From Dermanyssus gallinae (Eukaryota > Arthropoda > Arachnida > Mesostigmata > Dermanyssidae), in NCBI GenBank assembly GCA_003439945.1, contig QVRM01002072.1:48815-112814 (forward strand): a stretch of 64,000 nucleotides of DNA, in the 5' to 3' direction. The notes beneath the pieces were generated by a model. That model was not told where the DNA came from, did not search any database, and was given only the letters and a program-made list of their open reading frames with translations. Positions 20,627 to 32,605 of the stretch are shown here, in pieces (the first letter of the stretch is position 1; every line of letters begins with the position of its first letter). The position numbers and the translations under genes are program-made.

Positions 20627-22090
20627 GTGTTGCAAAAAATTAGCAACTCATGTTTTTTTGTGATAATTTTGGCTTGGTTTATTTGAATGGCTTGAAATTT
20701 TAAGCGCATGATGTACATGACGAAACATGAGTATAGTGTTGATTTCATTGCATCAAATCGTAAACTCGGTCTTTCATGGAGTTAATGAGCTGTTGTAAGT
20801 ACGAAAGTGGAATATTAGTCCATGCTTGCTGGACAGCTTCTTTGAGGTCCGACAAATGATTATATTGTCGACCATTTGCGTAAATCTGCTTTACCAAATG
20901 TCCCCAAAGATTTTCAATAGGATTCAGGTCTGGACTTTGCCGGCCAGTCAAAAAGTGGCACTCCTTGTTCTTGAAAAAAGGCTATAGTGCTAGACGAGGT
21001 ATGAAACGTGGCGTTGTCTTGTTGAAAAACTGCGTCAGGTCCCCCAATTCTTCTGAAGTGGGCTTCTAACTGGGAACCGACAATGCGCTGGTACATGTCA
21101 GAATTGTTTCGGCCCACAATCTCGACTAGATCAAACTTCCTATTATATCCAAACGAGTCCCAATATTTCACAGAGCCACCACCGGCCACACGTTTCGAGA
21201 ACCATTTAGGTTCCTTCCGTAAGTCGTGCCAATAGTACTGACAGCCGTCAGGGCCATCGAGATTAAATTTCTTTTCATCCGAGAAGACGATGTTTTTCCA
21301 CTCGTTATCCCAAGTTTGGTATTTATGCGAATATTCACGCCGTGCTACAATGTGCTTCGGTTGCAGTCGCGGCATAAACTTCCTTTTCGCGTATCGCACG
21401 TTTTTGTCAGAACTTAACATTCGGTACACTGTGGATCGGTGCACTGGCACTCCCAAAGTAGTCCTGATCCTGGAAGAAGACATTTGGTCATTTGGTAGCC
21501 AACTGTATGATCCTTCGCCGATCTCGAATAGTCAAAACTGGCTTACGCCCACTGTTAGATCTGCACCTTTGGTTCACTCCAGGGTGTAAGAACCTGCTGA
21601 TGGTGCTCTTATGCCGTCCTAATCTGGTTGCTATAGCAGGGTCTGTATGACCGAGCTCAGCATATGCCTCAATTCTTGTCTTTTCGTTATCCGAAAGATC
21701 CTTTGTACGACCCATGGTTTAAACATAAGATTCGTCGTTAGTTCGGAACAACGACTAAGCTGTAGAATATTTTGCAGCTATATAACGATTGATTTAGCTT
21801 AGACAATATTCCTGACATTTGATCCCTGGGATCGAATATCAGCTGTAGTATCGACTATCCTTCACAAACAAGAGCTGTGTTGTTAGCATGTTATTGTTGC
21901 TAATATTTTGCAACACTGTTTTTCACACTTTTTTATTTTTTGTATGAACCGATTTTGAGATTGCAATGAAATCAACACTATACTCATGTTTCGTCATGTA
22001 CATCATGCGCTTAAAATTTCAAGCCATTCAAATAAACCAAGCCGAAATTATCGCAAAAAACATGAGTTGCTAATTTTTTGCAACACACTT
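20623..22090 (-). mobile_element. Tc1-like DNA transposon, copy 2
   Basis: Terminal repeats begin aagtgtgttgcaaaaaatta at 20623 and end at 22090, flanked by TA on both sides (20621-20622, 22091-22092). It has the same family and end structure as 6175-7784, in the opposite orientation. It inserted into a TA microsatellite between modules E and F; U2 and U3 lack it. Near 20752 about 110 bases present in copy 1 are missing, including the internal direct-repeat copy of the end motif on the transposase 3' side. Confidence 0.92.
20745..21715 (-). pseudogene. Tc1-like transposase, two frameshifts (Tc1 copy 2)
   Basis: It starts at ATG 21713-21715 (MGRTKDLSDNEKTRI). Domains in order are two helix-turn-helix units (ATRLGRHKSTISRF and TTLGVPVHRSTVYR), then the DDE domain: VFSDEKKFNLDGPDG (about 21258-21300), FQQDNATFHTSS (about 20995-21030) and SPDLNPIENLWGHL (about 20900-20945). 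All three catalytic acidic residues are present. Frameshifts occur near 21485-21495 and near 20935-20950. At about 320 codons it has the normal length for the family, so this is a recently inactivated copy or one affected by base-calling errors. Confidence 0.88.
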
Positions 22091-22092
22091 TA

Positions 22093-22518
22093 TCTACCTG
22101 GCTTTCTCTCTCACTGACGGCTTCAGCTCGAGGAACCTGCCGGAGGGGGGTTGCCGATGACCAAGCGATAAACACTCGGCGACGACGTGACTTGAGCTAG
22201 TAGGCTACTAAGCCAGGAATGGAGGAACAGAATAGAGAACACCAGTCTCCCGGCTCTTTGCTCGTCACGCGAGCCTCCTTTGGCGAGAAAAAAATCGCCA
22301 AGTCCGTTGTATCGTACAGCCTTTTCATCGCTAAGAGAGAATGACGACGTTTCCCAAGGTAGTGTGGGACGAGGCCATCCAATAATCGGCGCACATGGTA
22401 GCGTCGACGCGCTGACTCGCTGGCTCTGGTATGCGCTGCAAAAAAGGAAGGCAAAAGACAATTGTTACCGCTACAGGTTTCTCCTGTAGAAAACAAAGCT
22501 TTCATTCGGTACACAAAC
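22093..22518. repeat. Module F1
   Basis: It is near-identical to 53926-54365 (F3) and similar to 35563-36009 (F2). It includes ttcagctcgaggaacctgcc and the run read as ATMARKKSPSPL on the plus strand. Short open frames exist on both strands but differ between copies through indels (for example the G-rich run at 35685-35706), so I call no gene. Confidence 0.75.
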
Positions 22519-22520
22519 TA

Positions 22521-23365
22521 TTAGGTAAGTCAAAAAGTTCGTCGGTTTTTTACCCGATTTTAAAGAGCCTTATTTATGCAGACAACAGTATTTTTATTCA
22601 ATGATATATTGACCATTTTGTTCGATAACCTTCGCCCATCGCCTCGGTAGATCCATGATTCCTTTCTCCCAGAACGTCTTGTCCTTCCCGTCGAAATACT
22701 GAGTGAGGTGATTTTTTATAGCCTCCAAAGATTCAAATGTTGTGCCATCAAGAGAGTTCTGGAGAGACCTGAACAAGTAAGAATCAGATGGTGCGAGGTC
22801 GGGACTATAAGCTGGGTGCGGCAGCACATCCCAGTCGAACTCCGCCAATTTTTGCCGGGTGGCCAAACTTTTGTGTGGTGTCGCCTTATCATGTTGAAAA
22901 GTGACGCCCCACCTGTTTGACAATTCCGGGCGCTTCGTTGCTACTGCTGCCTTCAAATCTTCGAGTTGTCTGCAGTAGACGACGGAGTTGATCGTCTGAC
23001 CCATTGGAGCAGCTCAAAATACGCGACGCCCTTACAGTCCCACCAGCAGCACAGCATAACCTTCTTCTGATGAATTTCGGGTTTAGGGATAGCTGCGGCC
23101 TGAGAACCTCTGGGGACCCAACTTCTTTTCTGTGTTACGTTTCTGTAGAGTATAATTTTTCATCGCCGGTTATCAATCTTTTCAGAAATGGCTCATTCGA
23201 GTTCTTCCGGAGGAGTGCGTGACAGGTATCGACTCGCCCTTTAAGCTGCCTATCATTGAGGTCGTGTGGTAGCCAGATATTCTGCCTGCACAAGAAACCT
23301 GCATCATGGAGGCGATTCCAAACGGTTTCGTGGGAGACTCCCGTTACATCCTCAATTTCTTGTAT
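22521..23365 (-). mobile_element. mariner family 2, truncated by rearrangement (U1 copy)
   Basis: It begins with the terminal repeat ttaggtaagtcaaaaagttc at 22521, preceded by TA at 22519-22520, exactly as at 54368 in U3. It was therefore inserted before U1 and U3 separated. Similarity continues through most of the transposase and stops at about 23365, where the sequence switches to an R1-type LINE fragment. The far terminal repeat is lost. Confidence 0.85.
22594..23365 (-). pseudogene. mariner family 2 transposase, C-terminal and central part
   Basis: On the minus strand the segment encodes the end of the DNA-binding domain (DVTGVSHETVWNRLHDAGF, about 23285-23345), LITGDEK (first catalytic Asp, about 23155), a damaged middle, then TFQHDKATPHKS (second Asp, about 22895-22920), YSPDLAPSDSYLF (third Asp in a D34D arrangement, about 22790-22830) and the C-terminus ending QNGQYIIE at 22594. 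The middle contains frameshifts near 23000-23140. It is non-functional and fused upstream to R1 sequence. Confidence 0.85.
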
Positions 23366-24600
23366 TAGCGTCGAGACTCCAGAAACCGAGACACCTTCTA
23401 TGGCCCGGCGCCTTTTTCTGTTTGAGGCGCGTCGCGGCATCCTGCATCTCATACAAAGTGAATTCTGAATGACCGTCTCCCCCCCCCCCCCTTGGTAGGG
23501 GGCGCAATCGAAGCGTGGGTGATAGGGAAGAGCGCTTCGATTGCATTCCCCGTCTCTTTCATCGCGGAAAAGGCATCTCTGTTTCTTGCGCTTAAAGCGG
23601 GGAACCCCCTAACCATCTTGTATAGGCGGCCTCAGGGATTGACCTCCAGCTTCTTAAGAAAGGTCCACCAGGAACGTTTATTGCGCCTGGAGATTTCCGT
23701 GCGCCAGAGGGCCCGCAGATTCTTGTGCTTAGCTCCGTAACATCTTGTAGCCTCTCCCTCAAACCCGGATTATCAAGCGCGGGTGAGATGCCGCTGTGCT
23801 ATTAGGCACTTTTGCTGTAGTTGCTTAAATGCTGCAGTCCACCAATATTTTGGCGTGCCTCGGCGTTCTGGGTATGTGGCACGGCCCAGGGAGATCGCGC
23901 ATGTCTTCTCTAGGAGCAGCTGAATGCCCTTTCTTAAGGAAGCGAGCCTTCCCTCTGGTCCTATGAGTGCCCTGAGGGACCTCCAAAGCTGTTCAGCTTC
24001 CTGGTGTCTGATAGGCGGATGCAGCGTCGGACGATTTGCCATCGCGGCAGTAGTCACGTGGAATTCGATGATAATGTGATTGCTGAGAGGTTCCTCTTCC
24101 TGTAGCACATTCCAGTTCAAAATCAGTTTAAAATCTCAACGGCCTCGACCCTCGCGTAATAGTTAAATCGATCCATGAGGTGCGCCCGGCCTTGTAAAAG
24201 GTGAACGTACCCATGTCAATAACGGACTCCTCGGCCGTCAACCGATTGAGGACGGCGAGCCTTCTTCGGTAGTTACCGCCCCGTTAAAATCACTAGCTAT
24301 GGCTAGAAGTGGAATATCCATTTAGCTAAAAAGATGAGGACAAGTCGTCTAAATCTTTTGCGGGTTATCAAAAGGTACAAAAGGGCTTCAGTAACAGAAG
24401 TAAACACGCCCAACGTTTGCTACGTCGATTCAGGTAAAACGATAGCCGCAGCCGTGTCCGGAGATACGGAGCTTGGTGCGACGTCCCAGTGCGATGCCCG
24501 TTGCTTTGTCGGTGACCACGAGCCGGGCCGGGAGACGGTTTTCCGCCCACCGGATGATGGGTTCGCTAAACAGCAGCAGGCCGGCTTCTGACCCGCTGCT
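23366..24600 (-). pseudogene. R1-clade LINE fragment (endonuclease and linker)
   Basis: Minus-strand blocks read as the back half of an APE endonuclease and the linker before the RT. The run contains EEEPLSNHIIIEFHV (about 24060-24105, equivalent to the SDH-containing end of the endonuclease) and TPKYWWTAAFKQLQQKC (about 23805-23855). The latter parallels LPKHWWTQNIADKRKEC of the R1 element at 47152-49709. Further upstream, 24300-24600 keeps traces of the endonuclease fold in changing frames. No RT core is present. Several frameshifts and a run of 12 C near 23479 break it. Its junction with mariner at about 23365 marks the end of unit U1. Confidence 0.6.
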
Positions 24601-25899
24601 CAATCAATTCACGCGCACGCGTATTCGTAGCTAAATTTGGGATGAAAATGATAAAATCGTTGACTTCTTAGTGAAACATAGTCGCAGCCAATACGATAGT
24701 TGTGTATGACTAATTGTTATTCAACTTAGGCATTGCTTTCTTGAAAATTGAGCATACATTCCTGGTTGCTATTCAGATTCTGACTCGTTACCGTTGAATT
24801 CGGTTCTGTTGCTCTCCGCAAATTGCGGTATGGAATCATACACCAAATTGCAACGCCGGTAAAATGTGTAAGGTTCATCTAAGGATTGGTGACCATCGGT
24901 AACCAAGTAGCTCTAGAAAAGAAAGTGCTGCTTACTGTGCACTGAGTAGTGGCACTAATGAACGTTCGAGCCCTAAATAGAATCCGATAGCTACGATAGC
25001 TCAGGCCATACGTATATCGTGTTGCTCTTGTATACGTTTATTGCGCGCCGCTAGTAGAAGGTTTAAGTATCGCCCAAAAACTTAGGGTACGTCCGGCAAA
25101 AAAACCGTAAGAAAAACCACTCTGACGATGCAGTGCGATGTTAGAGATAGGAGCCCACCCGCTGTGGGGACCCGCTATGAGGGCTGTCTGTGTGCTAAAA
25201 GTAAAACGGCTCCCAACAGCGAGATGGAAAAGTAGAGACACGCGCAATCGAACACAAACTTTGTTGCCCCGATTTGACACATTGGTTGGAAAACACATTT
25301 ATGGGTTTCGTATCGGCGAAGGCTCAGTTTCAAGCATGTTTTGTATCGGCGAAGGCTTAGTTTCATGCATTCACTGAAGTAAACGGATAATACGTATATC
25401 CATTACACTAAACGGATATACGTACACGGATATACGTACACTGGGTTGACTTGATCGACTCTCGGTTGATTTACCTTGATTTACCAAATTCGATTAGGAA
25501 AAGTCGAGTAAAAATAGGTGACAAACTAATCTCTCCAGAAGTCCTAAGATAAACTTAACTACTACTAGTAGGAGTCGCTTCGGAAAGCTTCCCACAATCA
25601 TCACAACTGCAGATTTGCGCAACTCGGGGGATACACTGCAACCGCTAGATCAGTTATGACTCTATTATTAACAACTCGTACGCAAGACACGAGGCCAGGC
25701 TTGTCCACGCTTGCCACAAATACGCATAGGGCTGTGTCGTTTATTCTGAGATTGAATTAAGCAACAGTGCGTTCTGCCTGTTTTGTGCGCGATGCTGTCT
25801 CATGGAACGCACGAATTCTTCAAGCGCACAACTCACCACACCACCGAGGAGAAAACAGTCGGTAGTTCCGCACGCTACGACGTGCTTTCGACGCGCTAC
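24601..25899. other. Spacer between U1 and U2, no gene seen
   Basis: I see no transposon, RNA gene or convincing frame here. Two short direct repeats are present: a unit containing tatcggcgaaggct at about 25310-25375, and cggatatacgtacac twice at about 25413-25442. The stretch has no copy elsewhere in the window. Confidence 0.5.
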
Positions 25900-26860
25900 G
25901 TCGTGGTCGACAGCCTGCGCCCCGCTACTGGTGGCCGCGTTTACGCTTCCGGTCGGGTAGGCGACAGAAGCCATACAAACACACATAGATACACATACAG
26001 ATCGATATACATATACATACATCCACATACACACACATATACACAACCGCCGTTGTGAGTCCATGGTCCTCGTCGTCGTTGTCGTCGTTGTCGTCGTCTA
26101 CGAGATGCAATCGTTCTCTGCCGGTGCGCTTTAGTCAGCGGTTCTTTAGCAAATCGTCTTTAGTACTCCGCCTTCGAGCTGCCTTTGCTGAGTTGTTGTT
26201 GTTGTAGCCATCATTGTTATTGTTGGTATTGTTATTTGCTATAGGTTCTGCTGTTTCTGTTATTGATACTGTAGCTGGTGGTCTCGCTGCAGCCATTGCG
26301 TTTGCTGTTTGCTTGTTGTGTTTTGTATCGTAGCTGTTATCGTTAGGGCGTGCTCTTTTCTGGCCACACAGGCAGCCGTCTCCATCGCAAGGATCCGCGA
26401 ACATCAACGCATTTACCAGTGTAGCAGAACGTAATATATCGTCACAGAACGTATCGCCAAACCACGACGGTAGGAATTCGAACGCGCAGTATGAGTGCGT
26501 GTCGCTTGGCCCGAATCGTCCATTGCCGAGGCTGTTACGAAAATAATCACACCGGTGGCAATCACCAGAATAAGGGAGGACACCGCTGCGAGCCATATCA
26601 CTTTGCACGTATGTTTAAATCCAGGACGGCGATCAATATTCTGAAGGACGCGCGTTGAGTTCCCCTTGTCTTGACCAAACACCCATGAATGTTTGCGTTC
26701 CGTCAGCAGGCTGGAATCTAGCATGAATTTATCTCTGTTAGCTTGAAGCATTGAAACAATGAACAAGTCTACCCATAGCGCAGAATGCATTTGCATTTAA
26801 TTGAATTGAAAGCTATTGGTAGTAATAGTAGTAGTAGTAGTAGTATAGTACGTAATGGCG
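25900..26860. repeat. Module B2 of unit U2 (diverged, internally deleted)
   Basis: From gacagcctgcgccccgcta it follows B1 from about 4515, but lacks several hundred bases that B1 and B3 share (for example the block around 4600-4860 and most of the Thr-coding repeats at 5230-5600). It is clearly more diverged than B1 is from B3. Confidence 0.75.
26135..26751 (-). pseudogene. Membrane-protein reading frame, U2 copy (broken)
   Basis: This is the homologue of the frame at 5029-6090. It starts MLQANRDKFMLDSS at 26751 and keeps the transmembrane segment (VIWLAAVSSLILVIATGVII) with about a dozen replacements in the first 80 codons. A rearranged stretch (about 26410-26520) shifts the frame. Downstream, ALMFADPCDGDGCLCGQK and NSYDTKHNKQTANAM are retained in another frame, and the Thr-rich region is nearly all deleted. 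Retention of the Cys-containing block in all three copies is notable but may just reflect common ancestry. Confidence 0.5.
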
Positions 26861-26927
26861 TTAACGTATTATCACAGTATTTGTAACAAAATTGTGACAT
26901 TGAGGCCATGCGTGCGAATAAACATTC

Positions 26928-28602
26928 ACATGATTTATTTACACACCAGATTGGGTAAAATATACAATAGTACGATCGATATCACGTCAGTCTCGTAATG
27001 ATATTAATATTAAAAATCGTTTAGTGCCAGGTTTGTTAGAGAGGGGATTGCATTACACTCACTGCCATAATATCTTACGCATATACCATAACAATATTTA
27101 CAAACACATGTGTCACAGGGTTCATGGCAAGCGTCTTTCTGACATAGAAGGTGATGAAAACCGTGCACAGCAAAGCGGGTGGTCATGTGCCTGTTTGACC
27201 TGCTCGTGCCCTTCCATTCTGACCTAACCATTGCATCTGTCATTTAAAAATGTGGATCGATCTCTGCCATTTTCTCTTCATATCGCCATATGAACTCGTT
27301 GTATGCAGGGGTGTCTGGAAGCGCAAACTGTTTTTTGACCTGTTCCACGAATAGTGGAGCATCGCACAGCAAATACGTTAGGCGGTTGTATGCTGACGTA
27401 TGTAAACCTAGTACCCGCTTCAAATAAGCTGGTTTCACACGATCGAGAGCACCGAGTTGAGTCGAGCTTAGTTTTGCCCATACAAGCTGGATCCCGTATG
27501 ATGCAATTGGCGCTATTTTTATATCAAATAGAGCTAGCGCTGCCTTAATCGAGCATCTGGGGCTTCTTAAGAGTTGTCGCCGCAATCAAGGCTTTTCGAG
27601 ACCTCTCCTCTATATGTGCAGCGAAGGTCTTGGCTGAGCTGGTCACTGTGATACCGAGATATGTGAACTTATTTACATAGTTCAGGTCTTGTCCATTTAA
27701 CCTAAGTGTATCGGTCACGGCCAGCCTGCCCGCGTGCCTGAACTTCATAGCTTCTGTCTTCTGCATATTTATTTCAAGGCCTACTACGTTCACGTATGCC
27801 GACAAAGTGGCCAGCGCCTGTTGCAGATGGTATCTGCTGCTACTGTAGAGTACTAGATCGTCGGCATACATAATTATCTTGACAGCTGGGTGTCGGGTCT
27901 GTAAACGTGTTGGTAAATCGGCTACCAGTAAACAAAACAGCAAAGGGCTGAGATTATCGCCTTGGGCAAAGCCTGTCGTTTGTTCTATGCTTGGGTGCTC
28001 CGCTACACCGTCGTCCAAGATGATCTGATTGGATTGTAGCACGTCCTTCATCAATGTCAGCATCCGTATTGGGACCCCGATTTCGGCGAGTTTAAGCAGG
28101 ACTCGAGTTCTTGAGCCTGAATCAAACGCGGCTCGGAAATCCACAAATACGCTAAATAAAAACAGTCCCTTTCGTGACAGGGTTTGCTCTATATCTGCAA
28201 GGAGGATTGCACATGCAGTTAGTGTTGACCTCTGCGCACGAAAGCCATGTTGTTCGTCTGGTAATGCCTTTTTGTATTCGACGAACGACGTTAGACGAGC
28301 GGCTACGAGGCTTGCAAGCAGTTTGTAAGCGCAGCTTTTCTTGGCAATGCCCCGCCAAGAAGAGGGCTCGGTCCGCGGTCCCTTGCCCTTTGGAATAAGT
28401 GCCATAACGCACTGTCTCCACGCTGATGGTAGTCGACCGTTGTAAATGCACCTATTAAAAAGCGCGGTCCAGTGTGCGGTCATTGTGGCTGCCTGCTGCA
28501 GATGCTCATTACAGATGCCATCTGGCCCACGTGCTTTGTTTCTCGGGAGTTGACGCAGTGCCTCCGCCACTTCTTGGACGGTGAAGTATTCGTCCAGTTG
28601 AG
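26928..28602 (-). mobile_element. Non-LTR retrotransposon family II, 5'-truncated
   Basis: A 12-base target duplication gaataaacattc flanks the element (26916-26927 and 28603-28614). The uninserted sequence is at about 7860-7872 and 40111-40122. On the minus strand the 3' end reads ctggtgtgtaaataaatcat, with no poly(A), and resembles the 3' end of family I. The element starts at its 5' side within the region before the RT. The insertion is private to U2. Confidence 0.92.
27010..28602 (-). pseudogene. Family II LINE reverse transcriptase with C-terminal Cys/His motif
   Basis: The minus-strand frame from 28602 is open to about 27545 and holds LPRNKARGPDGI, PSSWRGIAKKSC, HGFRAQRSTLTACAI, VFVDFRAAFDSGSRTRV, TGFAQGDNLSPLLFCLLVA and MYADDLVLY (YADD at 27857-27868). 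A frameshift near 27560 follows, then IAPIASYGIQLVWAKL and DRVKPAYLKRVLGL. A stop at 27244-27246 precedes the C-terminal motif HGFHHLLC (about 27150) and CVCKYCYGICVRYY (about 27080-27125). This is the best preserved member of the group and shows the intact order of domains; only the 5' endonuclease region is missing. Confidence 0.85.
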
Positions 28603-31372
28603 GAATAAACATTCGTATGTGTGTAAGTGTCGTGAAAAAAATTACAAGTAGTGGGGGTGATGCACTAGCTGTTTTGCAACACAACAACACTTGAAATAAC
28701 TTTGCAACAAAATAGAATATATGTATGGGTTCTGTGTATATTCTATTTAGCTATTCTTTAGCGCTAAAGTAAAGCGGCGGCTGCTACTACTGCTGCTGCT
28801 AACGTACATGCGAACGCAGACGAAGATCAAATGGCGTAGTGGCTAGTGCCAATCCGCACAGCAAGTGCAAGGAGTATGTTTTTTCAGCATATAAGCACAT
28901 GTGCATAGGCACGTGCAATAACGATTTTGCTAAACATGCGGATAGCCCGCTGCTTTGCTGTTTGGGCCTATTCCTTTTGACGACGATATCTTCGGAGATC
29001 GATAAGACGTTGAAAAACGAGTATAAGTTTGTAATTAATTGTCGTGGTGACAATTTCGTTGCTAGAGATCTAGAATTTCATTGGTAGGGAATAGTCATGC
29101 ATTTTTTGTGGTCTCTATTTACCTATCCTGTTTCTTTGTTCCAGTACGCTATAACTGTTGATCATTGACTAAAGGTTATCCCCCTTCACCCCCCTCCTTT
29201 ACGCAAATAGGAGCGCTGTAAAAAGCAAACAAGCCACCATAATGAGTCTTCGAATTCTAACTTCTCGACGGACAGGAAACGGTTTAAAAATGTAAACATT
29301 TTTTAAGGCCGTTGTTTACAGGATAGTCTAGAAATTAAATTTACAGACCATCCTCCGTCCCCTACGGGCTTGGCACTTAGCCTGAGGTATATCTTCAATG
29401 CACAGAAGGGCCGGATGTGTTGAGGTATATCTTTAATGCACAGAGGGCCGGACATGTTAAGATATCTAGGGCTTCCCCAACAGTCCTTGTGGCAGCATGG
29501 CCGCTGACTCTCAGCAGCGGTATGGTTTATTATCTATTCGCTCAAAGAAAATTCGACCAACAACAGGAATCGAGTCGGTCGATCATTGTTAGCTGAAGTT
29601 ATGTGGTCGATTGAAGAATGATCGACTGACGACCGATCGTCCACTTAGCTAAATGTGATTGTGTAACATTGATTGACCGACGTTATTGACCCTAGTTAGC
29701 TGATAATAAGGTCATATGGCTCCTCCTGCCGAGGAATGCATAGATACGTAGGCAGGTAGAACGAAAGAAAAAGAAGAGGAAGGGAAAGAGAGAGAGAGAG
29801 AATTACAATCAAAACTAACGCTAATTTGACGGAACAACAAATAAGTATTGTGCAGCAACGCAACGCATGTCGCTGTGTCCGCATACCCACGAAGCTATTA
29901 GCTTGACTCTTCAGGTCGGAGGCGATGGTGCTGTCGTTGTAGTCGCACCGTGACAGGAGCTTATCGGGCGTATGTCGCTTGGTTCACAGCGCAGTGGGTT
30001 GTTCGACGCGCGACGCCTGTTTGCTGGACTTCGAATGAGAGCCGAGATGTGATGACGCTGACATCGGAATCGGTAGTGGGCGCATGCAGTGGCGGCGGAG
30101 GCAGCGGCAGCAGCAGCGTCGGCGATGTCACACGAGACGAACGAGGGGTCCACGAGGGACTGACAGCCACAAGGCCGGGAAGGCCAGCGTTCGAAGGTCC
30201 GCCTGCCTGGCGCTCGCTAACGTCGTTCGTCCGACGTGCTTTGCGATACGACCTGCCTTGCCTTGCCCTGCCCGGCCCAAGTAACCAACCAACCACCTCA
30301 GCAGAGTTTACCGTCTACAGTCTCCAGTCGCTACTGGCTGGCGGCTGTCAATGGCTGCGCCTGCTGCGGCGCTGTCACTGGATGGATCCAAACGCGCACT
30401 GCCGCCGCTTCGTTGTTGATATGCCGTCGTTGCTCGTGCAGGTGTGAATGCACAGAGCCAATGGAAGTGGCAGAAACATAATAGATCACTTTGTGTGTGT
30501 GTGTGTTCGTGAGCGTGTACGTGTGTGTGTATGCGAGTGTGTGGCCTTATGGCTGTGTAGGCTGACCAAAAATAGCTGGAATCTCCGATCGATATCCGAT
30601 TTATCTCGCCCTCGACCCCGCGCCAAAATCGAACGTGACTGCTCCCCCCTGCTTTTAACAACTCTCCCGCCTCGGGGTTGTACCCACTGTCGAAGGGGGA
30701 GGGCCGCAGTAATGTTGCCGCTTGCCGGCGATCTCTGTTGCTCTTGTGGTTGATTCGATGTCACGCCGCCGGCTCGTTCTCTGGCATCGCCAGAATTTCC
30801 CGTTCCGTTAGTATCTGGCCGAATGTCAACTCCCGAAGACCGGAGATCTCTGCCATGTCCCCTTGCAAGAGCTCCCTACTGAACTTCCTGTTGTTAAGGA
30901 ATTGGGAATCGGATATAAGGACTTTAAAAACCTTAGGGAGTCTCGTATCCTACATCTCTTACACTTGCGTATCGCTGCAGTCGCACAGTCGTGGCGAGGC
31001 AGACCCGTTTCTGTCTATGTGCACGAGGTTCCCACTGTAAGGGACACTCGAATGTCGCCGATGCCACTTCTTCTGCCGGTCGGCTGAAAATGCTTTGACA
31101 GTGTCTGTCAAAGCCCTCTGTTCCTTCTAATCCAACTAAATCGAGATGAAAGTCGGAGGCCTTTGTTGTGTCACGCGAAAACAACGTCCGGCTCCTACTT
31201 CTCTGTACCGCAAAAACCAGACGAAATTGTTAATTCAATTTCGTCGTGTGCCCCAAAGAACAATCCCGTTCAGATTTGTCGGTCAGAAATGTATTTTTTT
31301 AACTGGTTCCATTGCCAGGTAAAGACTATTGTACAGTGTTTATACCATGTTGCCTTGTGACTCTCATTACTT

Positions 31373-32605
31373 TTAGCACTTCAAGCGTGAACTTCGTAAC
31401 GCCAAGGTAAATTTTTATAAGACGTGCTTTAGGCAACTCCAGGGTGGCACTTTCAAATTTTGGAACTTTATTAATGGTTCGTGTGGCAGAGCCAGAAAGT
31501 CGATGGAACTTCCCACTACTCTGGAAGCCAGTTCTGGGCTTGCGACTGACCCGACGGATATAGTGACGGAGCTAAATCACCATTTTGCTACGGTGGGATC
31601 CAATACAGTAAAGGCTCTTCAAGTCAAGGAAAACTTTCAGCCAGCTCTGGAGGCCACTTGGTTTAAGAAAGATTTGTCATTCTCTTTTTTGCCAGTAAGT
31701 ACGCCGGAGGTACAGAGACATTTAGAATCTACGAAGGCTTCCTGGGGCTGCAGGAATCCCAGACCGATTGCTAAAGCTGTCCTCCGTCACTCTTTCTCGT
31801 CCATTGGCGCATATTATAAACCGTTCCCTGACTACTGGTGTTGTTCCCGCTAGACTAAAGGTGTCTACAATTATTCCCTTATTTAAAAATAAGGGCGATC
31901 GTAAAAATCCGAATAATTACTGACAAATTTCTTTAGTAAATCACCTCTCAAAGCTATTTGAAAAGGTATTTAAGTCCAGGTGCGAAGGGCATCTTAGTTT
32001 GATTGGTTTCTTTTCAAGGAACCAGTTTGGATTTCGTAAGGCACGCTCAACGGAGCTTGGGCTCGCTCACCTATATCAGGAGGTCGCAAATTCTTTCCAG
32101 GACAACCAACTTTGCCTTGGCGTCATTTTGGATGTTTCTGCCGCCTTTAACTGTGTAAATCATTCGTTGTTCTTACATATGCTCGAAAAACTTGGTTGTG
32201 ATAGCACTGCTGTACCTAGCGGAGATGCAGCAAGCGGTAAAAGTAGGTTGTTTTGAATCGCCCTTAGAAGAACTAAACATCGGGACGCCGCAAAGGTCAA
32301 TCTTAGAACCGTTTATGTTTATCTTTTTGATCAACTTCATTATTGAAGAGATCGCGTCAGAAGGGTCCTGTACGCCCATCGTCTATGCTGATGATACGAC
32401 CTTACTATTTCGTATTCAACCATCTGCGATACAGGCTGACGTATAAAAGGCTATGCAAGTGGTAGAGTATGTTATTCTTGGATTTGAAAAATTCGGTCTG
32501 GTGATAAGTGCAACCAAAACTGGACTCATGTTGTTTCACTCTGCCAAAAGGGCCCCGCAGGTTCAAATGCTGAAGCTTAATGGAACGGAAGTGAGACTTT
32601 CCTCT
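31373..32605 (+). mobile_element. CR1/L2-like LINE fragment, second copy
   Basis: It fills the gap between module C2 and module D2. It starts in the linker before the RT and ends abruptly at cttaaattaaaaacc in the thumb, without a 3' tail or target duplication, so the right border was made by DNA rearrangement, not by retrotransposition. Confidence 0.75.
31379..32605 (+). pseudogene. CR1/L2-like reverse transcriptase fragment
   Basis: Blocks parallel those of the element at 8185-10960. They are FWNFINGSCGRARKS (near 31460), the run read as IPLFKNKGDRKNPNNY (about 31875-31920), FSRNQFGFRKARSTELGLAH (about 32010-32070), LGVILDVSAAFNCVNHS, GTPQRSILEPF (about 32282-32314; R and E replace the usual G residues) and YADD near 32387-32398. 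Several frameshifts (near 31800, 32210) and stops (31921, 32443) are present. It is clearly older than the element at 8185. Confidence 0.8.

Larger units (their letters stand above)
26861..31372. repeat. Module C2 of unit U2
   Basis: It aligns with C1 (7787-13018) and C3 (40051-44305) at visibly lower similarity than C1 to C3, and is interrupted by the LINE at 26928-28602. It contains a private 38-base tandem duplication (about 29380-29455), a (TG)n-rich stretch (about 30490-30542) and the GC-rich block (about 29950-30440). Homology ends near 31372, about 1.9 kb before module D would begin in the other units. Confidence 0.75.

Noticed and set aside
23135..23452. Fusion protein of R1-derived residues and a mariner DNA-binding domain
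   Set aside because: The frame crosses a rearrangement junction by chance; it lacks a plausible start context and the transposase is frameshifted just downstream.
25300..25445. Short direct repeats considered as a CRISPR-like or satellite array
   Set aside because: There are only two copies of each, without regular spacers, in eukaryotic sequence.
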